This document shows, piece after piece, positions 39,175 through 47,878 of a stretch of DNA of 64,000 nucleotides. Source of the stretch: Micromonospora echinospora (GTDB taxonomy: Bacteria > Actinomycetota > Actinomycetes > Mycobacteriales > Micromonosporaceae); the NCBI RefSeq assembly GCF_014203425.1, contig NZ_JACHJC010000001.1, positions 5,544,001 through 5,608,000 on the forward strand, written 5' to 3'. The translations under genes were made by a program, and so were the position numbers. Position 1 is the stretch's first letter; each line of letters begins with the position of its first letter. Below the pieces are notes generated by a model that saw only the letters and a list, made by a program, of their open reading frames with translations, had not been told where the DNA came from and searched no databases.

Positions 39175-40272
39175 ATGACCATCGCCGCGGTACGCACCCA
39201 CCGTCTGTCGGCCCCCTTACACACCCCGTTCGTCACCGCGCTGCGCCGTACCACCACCGTGGACACGCTGGTCGTGGAGGTGATCGACGGCGACGGCCGT
39301 TCGGGTTTCGGTGAGTCGCCGCAGGTCTGGCAGGTCACCGGCGCGTCGGTGGCCGGCGCCGAGGCGTGCGTACGCGAACTGCTCGCGCCGCTGCTGATCG
39401 GCCGGGACGCCGACGACCTCCAGGCGGGTTGCGCGCTGCTGCGTCGCGCCGTGGTGGGCAACGAGTCGGCGAAGGCGGCGCTCGACGTGGCGCTGCACGA
39501 TCTGGCCGCGCGGCGGCTCGGCGTACCCCTGGTGCGCCTGCTCGGTGGCACGGCGCTGCGCGTGCCGACGGACGTCACGCTGGCCGCCGGCGACGCGGTC
39601 GACCTGGCCGCGACGGCGGCGCGGCGCGGCGCCGAGGGGTTCGGGGTGCTCAAGCTCAAGGTCGGCACCGACGCCCGCGGCGACCTGGACCGGGTCCGCG
39701 CGGTGCGGGCCGCGGTCGGGCCGGACGTACGGATCCGGCTGGACGCCAACCAGGGCTGGACGCCGCGGGAGGCGGTCCGGGTGATCCGCGCGATCGAGGA
39801 CGCGGGGCTCGACGTCGAACTGGTCGAGCAGCCGGTGCACCGCCGTGACCTGGACGGACTGGCCTGGGTCAGCGACCGGGTCGGGCTGCCGATCCTGGCC
39901 GACGAGTCCGTCTTCGACACGCGTGACCTGGTCGAGGTGATCCGGCGGCGCGCGGCGGACATGGTGAACGTGAAGCTGGCCAAGTGCGGCGGCCTGCAAG
40001 CGGCCCGCACGCTGCTGGACCTGGCCGCCGCGCACGGCATGGGCACCATCGTCGGCTCGATGATGGAAGGGCCGGTCGGGGTCGGCGCCGCCGCCAGCCT
40101 GGTCGCCGCCTACGGCACCACGGCGGTGTCGGACCTCGACGCCGCGTGGTGGCTGGCCTGGTCGCCGGTCACCGGCGGCATCCGGTACGAGGGCGCGAGC
40201 GTGCTGCTGCCGGACGCGCCGGGGCTCGGCGTCACCGGCCTACGTGAAGCTAAAATTCAGTCACATGGTTGA
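39175..40272 (+). CDS. Dipeptide epimerase (L-Ala-D/L-Glu epimerase-like, enolase superfamily)
   Basis: The 365-residue protein belongs to the muconate-lactonising/mandelate racemase branch of the enolase superfamily. It has a capping domain followed by a TIM barrel with the acid/base KxK in LKLKVG, metal ligands in RLDANQGWTP (Asp), VEQPV (Glu) and LADESV (Asp), and the opposing Lys in VKLAKCGGL. This pattern fits L-Ala-D/L-Glu epimerases (YkfB/YcjG), which recycle murein peptides. I chose ATG at 39175, seven bases after TAGGGT, so the mRNA is probably leaderless. An in-frame GTG at 39166 overlaps the -10 box. It is followed by a YkfC-like endopeptidase gene. Confidence 0.85.
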   Translation: MTIAAVRTHRLSAPLHTPFVTALRRTTTVDTLVVEVIDGDGRSGFGESPQVWQVTGASVAGAEACVRELLAPLLIGRDADDLQAGCALLRRAVVGNESAKAALDVALHDLAARRLGVPLVRLLGGTALRVPTDVTLAAGDAVDLAATAARRGAEGFGVLKLKVGTDARGDLDRVRAVRAAVGPDVRIRLDANQGWTPREAVRVIRAIEDAGLDVELVEQPVHRRDLDGLAWVSDRVGLPILADESVFDTRDLVEVIRRRAADMVNVKLAKCGGLQAARTLLDLAAAHGMGTIVGSMMEGPVGVGAAASLVAAYGTTAVSDLDAAWWLAWSPVTGGIRYEGASVLLPDAPGLGVTGLREAKIQSHG

Positions 40273-40297
40273 ACGGCGGCAGAATCTTTCATAGGGT
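40269..40297 (+). promoter_or_regulatory. Probable promoter of the NlpC/P60 gene
   Basis: TTGAAC (40269-40274), 17 bases, TAGGGT (40292-40297) fits a housekeeping sigma pattern. It overlaps the epimerase stop, so the endopeptidase gene can be transcribed on its own as well as by read-through. Confidence 0.55.
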
Positions 40298-40331
40298 CGC
40301 CCGGAGAACCACTGCAGAGAGGGGTACGCGC

Positions 40332-41240
40332 GTGGCGCCTCAACCGTGCCGGCAGGCCGTCGTACGGGTGCCGGTGGCGACCCTGTGGACAGCACCCGAC
40401 GCGGTGCGCCCGATCGACCGGCCCGCTCTCGCCGACTCCCCCGACATCGCCGCCTGGATCGCCGGCATGGACCGCGAGCAGCAGGTCGACGACTGCGTCC
40501 TGACCCAGTTGCTGCTCGGCGAGCGGGTACGGGTCACCGAGACGCGGACGGACGGCTGGACCCGGGTGGTGGCGCTCGGGCAGCCCGCCGCGAAACACGG
40601 CGCCGACGGCTACCCGGGCTGGGTGCGGACCGCCCACCTGACCGCTGCCGAGCCGGTCGACGCCGCGCTGACCGTCGACGTCGCCCACACCACGCTGCGC
40701 GTCACGCCGGGCGGCGCTGCGGCGCTCAGCGGAGTGGTGCTCGGCACCCGCCTCGCGTCGGCCGGGCGACCGGTGGACGGCGGGCGACCGGTCCGCGTAC
40801 CGGGTCGGGCCGACCCGCTGTGGGCCCCGGAGGGCGACCTGGTGCCGCTGCCGGCCGAACGCCCCGAGGCCAAGGAGGTGCTCGCGGTCGCCGAGCGGCT
40901 GCGCGACCTGGTCTACGTCTGGGGCGGCCTGTCCACCGACGGCATCGACTGCTCCGGGCTGGTCCACCTGGCCTGGCGGCGGTACGGGATCTCGCTCCCC
41001 CGCGACGCCGACGACCAGGCGGACGCGACGACGCCGGTGGCGCTCGACGACGAGCGTCCCGGTGACCTCTACTTCTTCGCGCGGCCCGGCCGGCGCGTCC
41101 ACCACGTCGGGATCGTGTCGGCCGAGCCGCACAGCGGCCGGCGCCGGATGCTGCACGCCTGCTACCTGACCCGCCGGGTGGTCGAGGAGGAGCTGCCCGC
41201 CGACCGGGTCGCCACACTCGTCGGCGCGCACCGCGTCTGA
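40332..41240 (+). CDS. NlpC/P60 endopeptidase, YkfC-like (gamma-D-Glu-diaminopimelate)
   Basis: The 302-residue protein has two N-terminal SH3-like regions (about 1-75 and 80-170) and a C-terminal NlpC/P60 domain: YVWGGLSTDGIDCSGLVHLA with the catalytic Cys, RVHHVGIV with the first His, and LHACYL with the third polar residue. It has no signal peptide. This layout matches YkfC, the cytosolic enzyme that cuts L-Ala-gamma-D-Glu-diamino acid peptides, and the preceding gene is the matching epimerase. GTG at 40332 has GAGAGGGG seven bases upstream, which decides the start over an ATG 21 codons earlier. Confidence 0.85.
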   Translation: MAPQPCRQAVVRVPVATLWTAPDAVRPIDRPALADSPDIAAWIAGMDREQQVDDCVLTQLLLGERVRVTETRTDGWTRVVALGQPAAKHGADGYPGWVRTAHLTAAEPVDAALTVDVAHTTLRVTPGGAAALSGVVLGTRLASAGRPVDGGRPVRVPGRADPLWAPEGDLVPLPAERPEAKEVLAVAERLRDLVYVWGGLSTDGIDCSGLVHLAWRRYGISLPRDADDQADATTPVALDDERPGDLYFFARPGRRVHHVGIVSAEPHSGRRRMLHACYLTRRVVEEELPADRVATLVGAHRV

Positions 41241-41253
41241 CCTTCCGGAAACG

Positions 41254-41288
41254 CCGCTGGGCGCCCCCGGCACGAGGACGCCCAGCGG
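41254..41288. terminator. Terminator between the NlpC/P60 gene and terC
   Basis: A perfect 10-bp stem (41254-41263 with 41279-41288) with a 15-base loop lies between convergent stops. Confidence 0.7.
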
Positions 41289-41300
41289 ATGGTGATCCGG

Positions 41301-42305
41301 TCAGCGGGGGGCCTTGACCAGCTCCCGTCGCCGGTCCCGCGACGACTTCGCCAGGCTTGCCACAGTGGCCAGGGCCAGGGTGCCGAGGATGACGGTGAGC
41401 GACAGCCAGATCGGGATGTGCGGGGCCCACCCCACGGGCTCGCCGCCGTTGATGAACGGCAGGTGGTTGTCGGCGAGCGCCTCCAGCACCAGCTTCACGC
41501 CGATGAAGCCGAGCACCACCGCCAGCCCGTAGCTGAGGTAGATGAGCCGGTCCAGCAGGCCGCCGAGCAGGAAGTAGAGCTGCCGCAGCCCCATCAGCGC
41601 GAACACGTTCGCGGTGAAGACCAGGTACGGCTCCTGGGTGATGCCGAAGATCGCCGGGATCGAGTCGAGCGCGAAGATCAGGTCGGTGGTGCCGATCGCG
41701 ATCATCACGATCAGCATCGGGGTGAAGAGCCGCCGCCCGTGTTCCCGGGTGGTGATCTTCGCCCCGTCGTAGTCCCGGGACAGCGGCAGCGCCCGGCGGC
41801 TCCACCGGATCAGCAGGTTCTCGCTGAACTCGTCCTCGTCCGGCTCGCCCTGCCGGGCCAGGTTCACCGCGGTGTAGATGAGGAACGCGCCGAAGATGTA
41901 GAAGACCCAGGAGAACTGGGAGATCAGCGCCGCGCCGGCCGCGATGAAACCGCCGCGCATGACCAGCGCCAGGATGATGCCGACGAGCAGCACCTTCTGC
42001 TGGTACTGCCGGGGCACCCCGAAGCGGGCCATGATGATGACGAAGACGAAGAGGTTGTCCACCGAGAGGCTGTACTCGGTGAGCCAGCCGGTGTAGAACT
42101 CGCCCGCCACACCGGCGCCCGAGGTCAGCCAGAGCACCGCGCCGAAGACCAGTGCCAGGCCGACGTAGAAGCCCACCCAGAGGCTCGATTCGCGGACGCT
42201 GGGCTCGTGCGGTCGCCGGCCGATGATGAACAGGTCGGCGAGCAGGACCGCGATCATCGCGATCAGCGTTACCGCCCACACCAATGCGGACACGTTCAAA
42301 TCCAT
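41301..42305 (-). CDS. TerC family integral membrane protein (probable manganese exporter)
   Basis: TerC/Alx-type proteins are membrane proteins linked to tellurite resistance and, in several bacteria, manganese export. The 334-residue protein has about eight membrane segments and the family motifs EYSLSVDNLFVFVIIMARF (acidic residue in a helix) and TTDLIFALDSIPAIFGIT. The GGAGG ribosome site directly touches the ATG at 42305. A TTG two codons on (42299, MNVSALVWAV) sits at a proper 6-base distance and fits homologue N-termini, so it may be the real start. A yybP-ykoY-type riboswitch lies upstream. Confidence 0.88.
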   Translation of the reverse strand: MDLNVSALVWAVTLIAMIAVLLADLFIIGRRPHEPSVRESSLWVGFYVGLALVFGAVLWLTSGAGVAGEFYTGWLTEYSLSVDNLFVFVIIMARFGVPRQYQQKVLLVGIILALVMRGGFIAAGAALISQFSWVFYIFGAFLIYTAVNLARQGEPDEDEFSENLLIRWSRRALPLSRDYDGAKITTREHGRRLFTPMLIVMIAIGTTDLIFALDSIPAIFGITQEPYLVFTANVFALMGLRQLYFLLGGLLDRLIYLSYGLAVVLGFIGVKLVLEALADNHLPFINGGEPVGWAPHIPIWLSLTVILGTLALATVASLAKSSRDRRRELVKAPR

Positions 42306-42714
42306 CCTCCGGCAGACACGCGGCGTCGGGCACACCGTACGCCGGGTGGGGTGCCGGGGTGCGTCGACGCTGACAGGGGTGACTGTCGGAGGTCTCTTCC
42401 GCCGGAGCCCGGTAGCCGGTTCCGACCGACGGAGCCGGGTCGGGCCACCGTGGGGGTACCGGGGGCTCTTCCGTGCTGACGACTCCGCCGCGAGGGAATA
42501 CTCCCCTCCTCGGCCGCCATTGTTCACCATCACACCCATGCGCCGCATCTCCGGGCCGTCGTCCGGCTCGGTGACGTGTGCTGCCTCACGTCTCGCAGCG
42601 CGTCCTAGGAGGCTAGCCCATCAGTCTGGGGACGAAGTCGCGGGGGAGCCTCGCCCCGGACGGGATCTCCCCCGGGGCGTACCCTCCGGCGGGGTGGCAT
42701 GGCAGGCTGCGGGC
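42306..42714. other. Non-coding region between terC and the monooxygenase-like gene
   Basis: It holds the riboswitch (42375-42512), its promoter, which I could not place with confidence, and the short promoter region of the plus-strand gene at 42715. No further gene seen. Confidence 0.6.
42375..42512 (-). ncRNA. yybP-ykoY type (manganese) riboswitch upstream of terC
   Basis: On the minus strand the conserved GGGGAGTA with CCCTCG (42491-42507), then CGTCAGCACGG, and after a variable GC-rich stem the hallmark GGCGGAAGAGACCTCCGAC (about 42384-42402) followed by ACCCC that can pair with the first GGGG. These pieces in this order, before a terC gene, match the Mn2+-binding yybP-ykoY class. The 70 bases between it and the start could mask the ribosome site. 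Confidence 0.78.
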
Positions 42715-43008
42715 ATGGTTCTTGAGGTCGCGCTTATCGATGTGACGCCCGGAAACGAGGACGACTTCGCCGCCGCCTACGCGCAGGCGCGGCCGATCCT
42801 CGCCGGCGCCGAGGGCTGCCGTTCCGTGCGGATGACCCGGGGCGTGGAGTCGCCCTCCCGGTTCGTCCTGCTGGTCGAGTGGGACTCGGTCGAGGCGCAC
42901 GACGTGAACTTCCGCCAGACCGAACGGTTCGCGCAGTGGCGCGGGCTGATCGGCCCGTACTTCGCCGGGCCGCCGCTGGTCGAGCACTTCACCGACGTCC
43001 CGGCCTGA
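42715..43008 (+). CDS. Antibiotic biosynthesis monooxygenase (ABM) domain protein
   Basis: The 97-residue protein is a single ABM-type ferredoxin-like barrel: VLEVALIDVTPGNEDDFAAA at the N-terminus, AGCRSV-like EGCRSVRMTRGVESPSRF, LLVEWDSVEAHDVNFRQTE and a C-terminal GPYFAGPPLVEHF. Such proteins are dimeric, and many are small oxygenases or merely binding proteins. Function is unknown here. ATG at 42715 with CAGGCT 6 bases upstream hints at a leaderless mRNA. Confidence 0.8.
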   Translation: MVLEVALIDVTPGNEDDFAAAYAQARPILAGAEGCRSVRMTRGVESPSRFVLLVEWDSVEAHDVNFRQTERFAQWRGLIGPYFAGPPLVEHFTDVPA

Positions 43009-43104
43009 ACTGTCGTACCCGTGCCGTAGCCTGCGCGCTGCGCGGCCACCGGCCCCGACGGTCATCGGGGGCGCCGGGCCCGGTGGTCGCGCCAGGTCGC
43101 GCCG

Positions 43105-43204
43105 GTCAGTCCAGGTCGTACGGGTCAGTCCAGGTCGTACGGGTCAGTCCAGGTCGTACGGGTCAGTCCAGGTCGTACGGGTCAGCCCAGGTCGTGCGGA
43201 TCGC
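43105..43204. repeat. 20-bp tandem repeat array at the 3' end of the XRE regulator gene
   Basis: Four identical units of GTCAGTCCAGGTCGTACGGG (43105-43184) are followed by a diverged fifth unit (43185-43204) with two changes in its first 19 bases. The fifth unit is the coding end of the regulator gene read on the minus strand. The array is thus a duplication of the last codons plus the stop. Confidence 0.92.
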
Positions 43205-44078
43205 GCTGACGGGGCACCGGCGCTGCGCCCAGCCGCCGGGCCACCAACTCGGCCGTGGCATCGGGTGGCAGCGCGACCGCGAGCAGCAGTTCGATGACCC
43301 GCTCGTAGTGGGTCACGTCCGTCTCGGACACCAGGCGCACGTCGGTGGTGAGCGTCTCCACCAGCACGGTGCGCGGGTCCGCCGGATCGGGGTAGGCGTA
43401 GTAGGAGAACGGCGCGAGCGGGTGCGGGCCGTCGCCGCAGGATGCGCCGGGCAGCAGCCGGACGCTGACGCGTGGCCGCTCGGCGAGGGCGAGCAGATGC
43501 CGCATCTGGTCGCGCCACACGTCACCGGGCAGGCCGTCCGGGTCGCAGACCCGCTCGTCGATCAACGCCGTGTAGTGCGGCGGGTCCGGCCGGATCAGCA
43601 GCTCCTGACGCGCCGCGCGGGCGCGGACCTCGGCCTCCACGTCGACGTCGCCGGTCAGCGCCGCGCCCGCCGACACACGCAACCGGGCGTACGCCGGGGT
43701 CTGGAGCAGGCCGGGCACGAGCGCGCACTGGTACTCGACGATGCGCTCGGCGCCCGCCTCCAGCTCGACGTACGCCCGCTGCCGTTCGCCCATCTCGCCG
43801 AGCGCCCGGGACCAGCCGCGTCCGGTGGCGGCGTCCCGGGCGATGACGATCAACTCGTCCCGCTGCGGTGACGGCACCTGGTAGACGTCGAGCAGGTCGA
43901 GCACGTCGGCCAGGTCGGGCCGGCTCTGCCCCAGCTCGATGCGGGACAGCTTCGAGGTGGATGCCCAACCCAGCCGGACGCAGACCTGCTCCAGCGTGAG
44001 CGACTCGCGACGGCGCAGCCGGCGCAGCTCCACACCGAGCCGCGCCCTCCGGACCACGGGACTTGCTGACAACGGCAT
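43182..44078 (-). CDS. XRE-family helix-turn-helix regulator (DUF5753/Scr1-associated type)
   Basis: The 298-residue protein has an N-terminal XRE helix-turn-helix (LTLEQVCVRLGWASTSKLSR, about residues 28-47) and a long C-terminal region of the kind found in the large actinomycete family with DUF5753 (EYQCALVPGLLQTPAYARL, RARAARQELLIRPDPPHY). In Streptomyces such regulators usually pair with a small DUF397 protein. None is adjacent here. ATG at 44078 has GGGAGG five bases upstream. Its last codons form the diverged end unit of a tandem repeat array. Confidence 0.87.
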   Translation of the reverse strand: MPLSASPVVRRARLGVELRRLRRRESLTLEQVCVRLGWASTSKLSRIELGQSRPDLADVLDLLDVYQVPSPQRDELIVIARDAATGRGWSRALGEMGERQRAYVELEAGAERIVEYQCALVPGLLQTPAYARLRVSAGAALTGDVDVEAEVRARAARQELLIRPDPPHYTALIDERVCDPDGLPGDVWRDQMRHLLALAERPRVSVRLLPGASCGDGPHPLAPFSYYAYPDPADPRTVLVETLTTDVRLVSETDVTHYERVIELLLAVALPPDATAELVARRLGAAPVPRQRDPHDLG

Positions 44079-44173
44079 GCACGCCTCCCAGGGGAGGAGC
44101 GTACGCATGACCATCACGCTCGGCAATACTTCACCCACACAGCGCTACCACGCGCGAAGTAGGCGCCAGTCGT

Positions 44174-44542
44174 TCAGGGGCGGTAGGTGCCGAACGACCA
44201 GACCACGCCGGACAGGTCGCGGGCGATGTAGTCACGGGAGCCGTAGTCGGTGTCGAACGGCGCCCGGACGATCTCCGCGCCGGCCGCCCGGGCCCGCTCG
44301 TGATGGGCGTCGACGTCGTCGATCGCCAGGTAGACGCGGTAGTCGTCGTCGGCCGGGCGGGGCTGCGGCGCCGGCCCCGGGCCGAGCATCACCAGGTCGC
44401 CGGCGTACTCCAGCTCGACGTGGACGAGGGTGCCGTCGGGCAGCTCGTGCAGTTCACGCACGGTGAGGCCGAAGGCGGAACAGAGGAAGTCGACTGCTGC
44501 TCGTACGTCGGGATACCGCAAGACGGGATAAACGCTCTGCAT
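44174..44542 (-). CDS. VOC superfamily (glyoxalase/bleomycin resistance-like) protein
   Basis: The 122-residue protein is a single VOC unit with the paired beta-alpha-beta-beta-beta modules: SVYPVLRYPDVRAAVDFLCSA, VELEYAGDLVMLGP, YLAIDDVDAHHERARAAGAE and the C-terminal DYGSRDYIARDLSGVVWSFG. The Glu/His metal ligands of glyoxalase I are only partly present. Function is unknown; relatives bind drugs or catalyse small reactions. It lies 24 bp behind an AraC-type regulator in the same direction. Confidence 0.82.
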   Translation of the reverse strand: MQSVYPVLRYPDVRAAVDFLCSAFGLTVRELHELPDGTLVHVELEYAGDLVMLGPGPAPQPRPADDDYRVYLAIDDVDAHHERARAAGAEIVRAPFDTDYGSRDYIARDLSGVVWSFGTYRP

Positions 44543-44566
44543 GCCGCCAGTCTGCCGGGCGGCCGG

Positions 44567-45400
44567 TCAGGCCGGATTGGACGAATGGGATCCCGGCCCG
44601 GCCAGCGCAGCCGGGGTGGCCCCGGCGAACTCGCGGAACTCACGGATGAGATGCGACTGGTCGTAGTAGCCCCACCGGGCCGCCCGCTCCGCCCAGCCGG
44701 TCTCGTCCGCCACGGCGGCGGGCGCGGTGAGCACGGTGCGGCCCAGGCTCGCGTACGCCCGGTCGAAGCGCAGCAGGCGGGCGACGGTCCTCGGCGGCAG
44801 GCCGAACTCCCGCCGGAACCGGACCGACAGGTGGCGGCGCGACCAGCCCAGCTCCTGGGCCAGCGTGGCCACGCCCACCCCGCCTTCGCCGGCCAGCCGC
44901 CGCCAGGCCGCCAGCAGGTACGCGTCCACCGGCGCGGTCTCCGCCAGCCGCGCGGCAAGGACGGCGTCGAGCCGGGCGAAGCGCTGCGGCCAGTCCCGCG
45001 CTCCGGCCAGCTCGTCGCGCAGCCGGACCAGCCAGCCCGCCACCGCGTCGACCGGCACCGCCCGGTTGGCCAGGTCGGCCAGCGGCAGCCCGAGCAGGCG
45101 GCGAGCCGCCGGGGCGGTCAGCAGCACCTGGACCCCGGTGCCCGTCCCCACGGTGCGGGTAACGCACCAGCCGTCGAACGGACCGGCCAGAAAGGCGTTC
45201 GTGCCGTACGCGCCCCGGGCCGGGTCACGCGGATCGGTGACGTCCAGCGGGTCGCCCCAGCCGAGGATCAGCACCACGAACGCGCCCGCCACCTCCCGGC
45301 GTGCAAGCGGGACGGGCACGTCCTCGCGGTAGCCGAGGTAGCGGTCCACCCACTGACGCAGTCGCGGGTCGGGGCGCGCGACGACGGCCTCGGTCAGCAT
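44567..45400 (-). CDS. AraC-family transcriptional regulator
   Basis: The 277-residue protein has an N-terminal sensing domain without a clear ligand motif and a C-terminal AraC DNA-binding domain with two helix-turn-helix units (GVATLAQELGWSRRHLSVRF, then ADETGWAERAARWGYYDQSH-like second unit and FREFAGATPAAL). Start ATG at 45400. The gene lies 25 bp behind uvrB and 24 bp before the VOC gene in the same direction, so the VOC protein may be its target. Confidence 0.87.
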   Translation of the reverse strand: MLTEAVVARPDPRLRQWVDRYLGYREDVPVPLARREVAGAFVVLILGWGDPLDVTDPRDPARGAYGTNAFLAGPFDGWCVTRTVGTGTGVQVLLTAPAARRLLGLPLADLANRAVPVDAVAGWLVRLRDELAGARDWPQRFARLDAVLAARLAETAPVDAYLLAAWRRLAGEGGVGVATLAQELGWSRRHLSVRFRREFGLPPRTVARLLRFDRAYASLGRTVLTAPAAVADETGWAERAARWGYYDQSHLIREFREFAGATPAALAGPGSHSSNPA

Positions 45401-45425
45401 CGCGCCGCCCCGGCCGTCGCGCCGG

Positions 45426-47531
45426 TCACCGGACCCCTGCGGCGTCCATCCCGCGCAACTCCTTCTTGAGGTCGGCGACCTCGTCCCGGATCCGGGCGGC
45501 CAGCTCGAACTGCAACTCCCGCGCGGCGGCGAGCATCTGGTCGTTGAGCTCCTGGATGAGGTTGGCGAGGTCGGCACGGGCCATCCCCTCGCGCGACGGG
45601 GTCCCCGCGGCGCCGCGGCGGCTGCGCGTCTCCTTCACCGGCGCCTTGCCCCGGGAGAGCTGCCGCACGGCCCCGCCGACGTTGCTGTTCTCGGTGTCCT
45701 CCGCCTCGCGGTAGATGTCGTCGAGGATGTCGTGGATCTTCTTGCGCAGCGGCTCCGGCCTGATGCCGTTCGCCTCGTTGTGCGCGATCTGCTTGGCCCG
45801 GCGCCGGTTGGTCTCGTCGATCGCGTTCGCCATCGACGGCGTGATCTTGTCGGCGTACATGTGGACCTGGCCGGAGACGTTACGGGCCGCCCGGCCGATG
45901 GTCTGGATCAGCGACCGGCCGCTGCGCAGGAACCCCTCCTTGTCGGCGTCGAGGATCGCCACCAGGGAGACCTCGGGCAGGTCGAGACCCTCCCGGAGCA
46001 GGTTGATGCCGACGAGCACGTCGTAGTCGCCCTTGCGCAGCTCGCGCAGCAGCTCGACCCGGCGCAGCGTGTCGACCTCGGAGTGCAGGTAGCGCACCCG
46101 GATGCCGTTCTCCAGCAGGTAGTCGGAGAGGTCCTCGGCCATCTTCTTGGTGAGCGTGGTGACGAGCACGCGCTCGTCCCGCTCGGTGCGCAGCTTGATC
46201 TCGTGCATGAGGTCGTCGATCTGGCCCTTGGTCGGCTTGACCACCACCTCGGGGTCGATCAGGCCGGTGGGGCGGATCACCTGCTCGACGAACTCGCCCT
46301 GGGACCGCTCCAGCTCCCACGGGCCGGGGGTGGCGGAGAGGTAGACCATCTGGCCCACCCGCTCCAGGAACTCGTCGAAGCGCAGCGGCCGGTTGTCCGC
46401 GGCGCTCGGCAGCCGGAAGCCGTGGTCGACGAGCATCCGCTTGCGGGAGGCGTCGCCCTCGTACATGCCGCCGATCTGCGGGATCGTCACGTGCGACTCG
46501 TCGATCACTGTGAGGAAGTCGTCCGGGAAGTAGTCGAGCAGGCAGTGCGGCGGGCTGCCGGGCAGCCGGCCGTCGATGTGCATGGAGTAGTTCTCGATGC
46601 CGGAGCAGAAGCCCACCTGGCGCATCATCTCGATGTCGTAGGTGGTGCGCATGCGCAGCCGCTGGGCCTCCAGCAGCTTGCCCTGCCGCTCCAACTCGGC
46701 CAGCCGCTCGCCCAGCTCGGCCTCGATGTCGCGGATCGCCCGTTCCATCCGCTCCGGACCGGCGGCGTAGTGCGTGGCCGGGAAGATCATCAAGCTGTCG
46801 ACCTCGCGGACCACGTCGCCGGTCAGCGGGTTCAGGTAGTAGAGCTTCTCGATCTCGTCACCGAACAGCTCGATCCGGACCGCCAGCTCCTCGTACGCCG
46901 GGATGATCTCCAGCGTGTCGCCGCGGACCCGGAAGGTGCCGCGCTGGAAGGCCATGTCGTTGCGGGTGTACTGGATGTCGACCAGCCGCCGCAGCAGCCG
47001 GTCGCGGTCGAGCTCCTGCCCCACCTTGACCCGGACGGCGCGCTCGAGGTATTCCTCCGGCGTGCCCAGGCCGTAGATCGCCGAGACGGTGGCGACCACG
47101 ATGACGTCCCGCCGGGTGAGCAGCGACATGGTGGCCGAGTGCCGCAGCCGCTCGACCTCCTCGTTGACCGAGGAGTCCTTCTCGATGTAGGTGTCGGTCT
47201 GCGGGATGTACGCCTCGGGCTGGTAGTAGTCGTAGTAGGAGACGAAGTACTCCACCGCGTTGCGCGGCAGCAGCTCGCCGAACTCCTTCGCGAGCTGGGC
47301 GGCGAGGGTCTTGTTGGGGGCGAGCACCAGGGTCGGCCGCTGAAGCCGCTCGACCAGCCACGCCGTGGTGGCGCTCTTGCCGGTGCCGGTCGCGCCGAGC
47401 AGCACCGTGTTGCGGTCGCCGCGCCGCACGCGACGCTCAAGCTCGTCGATCGCCGCCGGCTGGTCACCGGCCGGCTGGAACTCACTGACGACCTGGAAGC
47501 GGCCGTCGAGCCGGGGAATGTCGAGCGCCAT
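45426..47531 (-). CDS. uvrB: Excinuclease ABC subunit B
   Basis: UvrB is the damage-verifying helicase of nucleotide excision repair. The 701-residue protein has Walker [17 protein letters not shown] (about residue 43), the beta-hairpin region starting [12 protein letters not shown], helicase motif [11 protein letters not shown], and the C-terminal UVR motif ([20 protein letters not shown]) that meets UvrC. ATG at 47531 lies 7 bases behind TACCGT. An in-frame upstream start 15 codons earlier would lie within the promoter and is rejected. Confidence 0.97.
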   Translation of the reverse strand: MALDIPRLDGRFQVVSEFQPAGDQPAAIDELERRVRRGDRNTVLLGATGTGKSATTAWLVERLQRPTLVLAPNKTLAAQLAKEFGELLPRNAVEYFVSYYDYYQPEAYIPQTDTYIEKDSSVNEEVERLRHSATMSLLTRRDVIVVATVSAIYGLGTPEEYLERAVRVKVGQELDRDRLLRRLVDIQYTRNDMAFQRGTFRVRGDTLEIIPAYEELAVRIELFGDEIEKLYYLNPLTGDVVREVDSLMIFPATHYAAGPERMERAIRDIEAELGERLAELERQGKLLEAQRLRMRTTYDIEMMRQVGFCSGIENYSMHIDGRLPGSPPHCLLDYFPDDFLTVIDESHVTIPQIGGMYEGDASRKRMLVDHGFRLPSAADNRPLRFDEFLERVGQMVYLSATPGPWELERSQGEFVEQVIRPTGLIDPEVVVKPTKGQIDDLMHEIKLRTERDERVLVTTLTKKMAEDLSDYLLENGIRVRYLHSEVDTLRRVELLRELRKGDYDVLVGINLLREGLDLPEVSLVAILDADKEGFLRSGRSLIQTIGRAARNVSGQVHMYADKITPSMANAIDETNRRRAKQIAHNEANGIRPEPLRKKIHDILDDIYREAEDTENSNVGGAVRQLSRGKAPVKETRSRRGAAGTPSREGMARADLANLIQELNDQMLAAARELQFELAARIRDEVADLKKELRGMDAAGVR

Positions 47532-47538
47532 GCCACCA

Positions 47539-47561
47539 ACGGTACGCCCGAGGTCCGACAC
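47539..47561 (-). promoter_or_regulatory. DNA-damage (PafBC/RecA-NDp type) promoter of uvrB
   Basis: On the minus strand GTGTCGGAC-N8-TACCGT fits TTGTCRGTG-N8-TANNNT in core and spacing. The -10 box ends 7 bases before the ATG (leaderless). Confidence 0.68.
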
Positions 47562-47878
47562 TTCGGCCACGACCACGGACCGTCCCTGATCAGCTTCGAT
47601 ATTCCCATTGTGTGGCTCATCTCACGGGTTTACCCTCGTACCGTAGGCCGCTCGCGGCGGCCGACCGGGCCGGCGACCGCCCCCTTCCGGGGCCCGGTTG
47701 CCCCCGGCGCCAGGGCCGCAGCACCCGGGTCGACCGGCGTGCGCGCCGACGGTGGTCGCGCGCAGGCGCTGACCGGCCGCCGCGAGCGCCCCTGCTCGTC
47801 ACCGAAACCCCGCTCTCGCGTTTTCCACTCGTGGGGACCTCTCCCGACCGCCGGCCGCGACACGAACCCGACACCGGC
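47562..47878. other. Gap between the uvrB promoter and the anchored unknown gene
   Basis: An open frame continues upstream of 47879, but its Arg/Pro-rich translation and looser third-base pattern look non-coding. Apart from one weak promoter at 47608-47636 I see nothing. Confidence 0.45.
47608..47636 (+). promoter_or_regulatory. Possible promoter of the anchored unknown gene
   Basis: TTGTGT (47608-47613), 17 bases, TACCCT (47631-47636). If used, transcription starts near 47643, so an early GTG at 47612 could not be the gene start. Confidence 0.35.

Noticed and set aside
43105..43204. Possible CRISPR-like array
   Set aside because: The 20-bp units are directly adjacent with no spacers. This is a simple tandem repeat.
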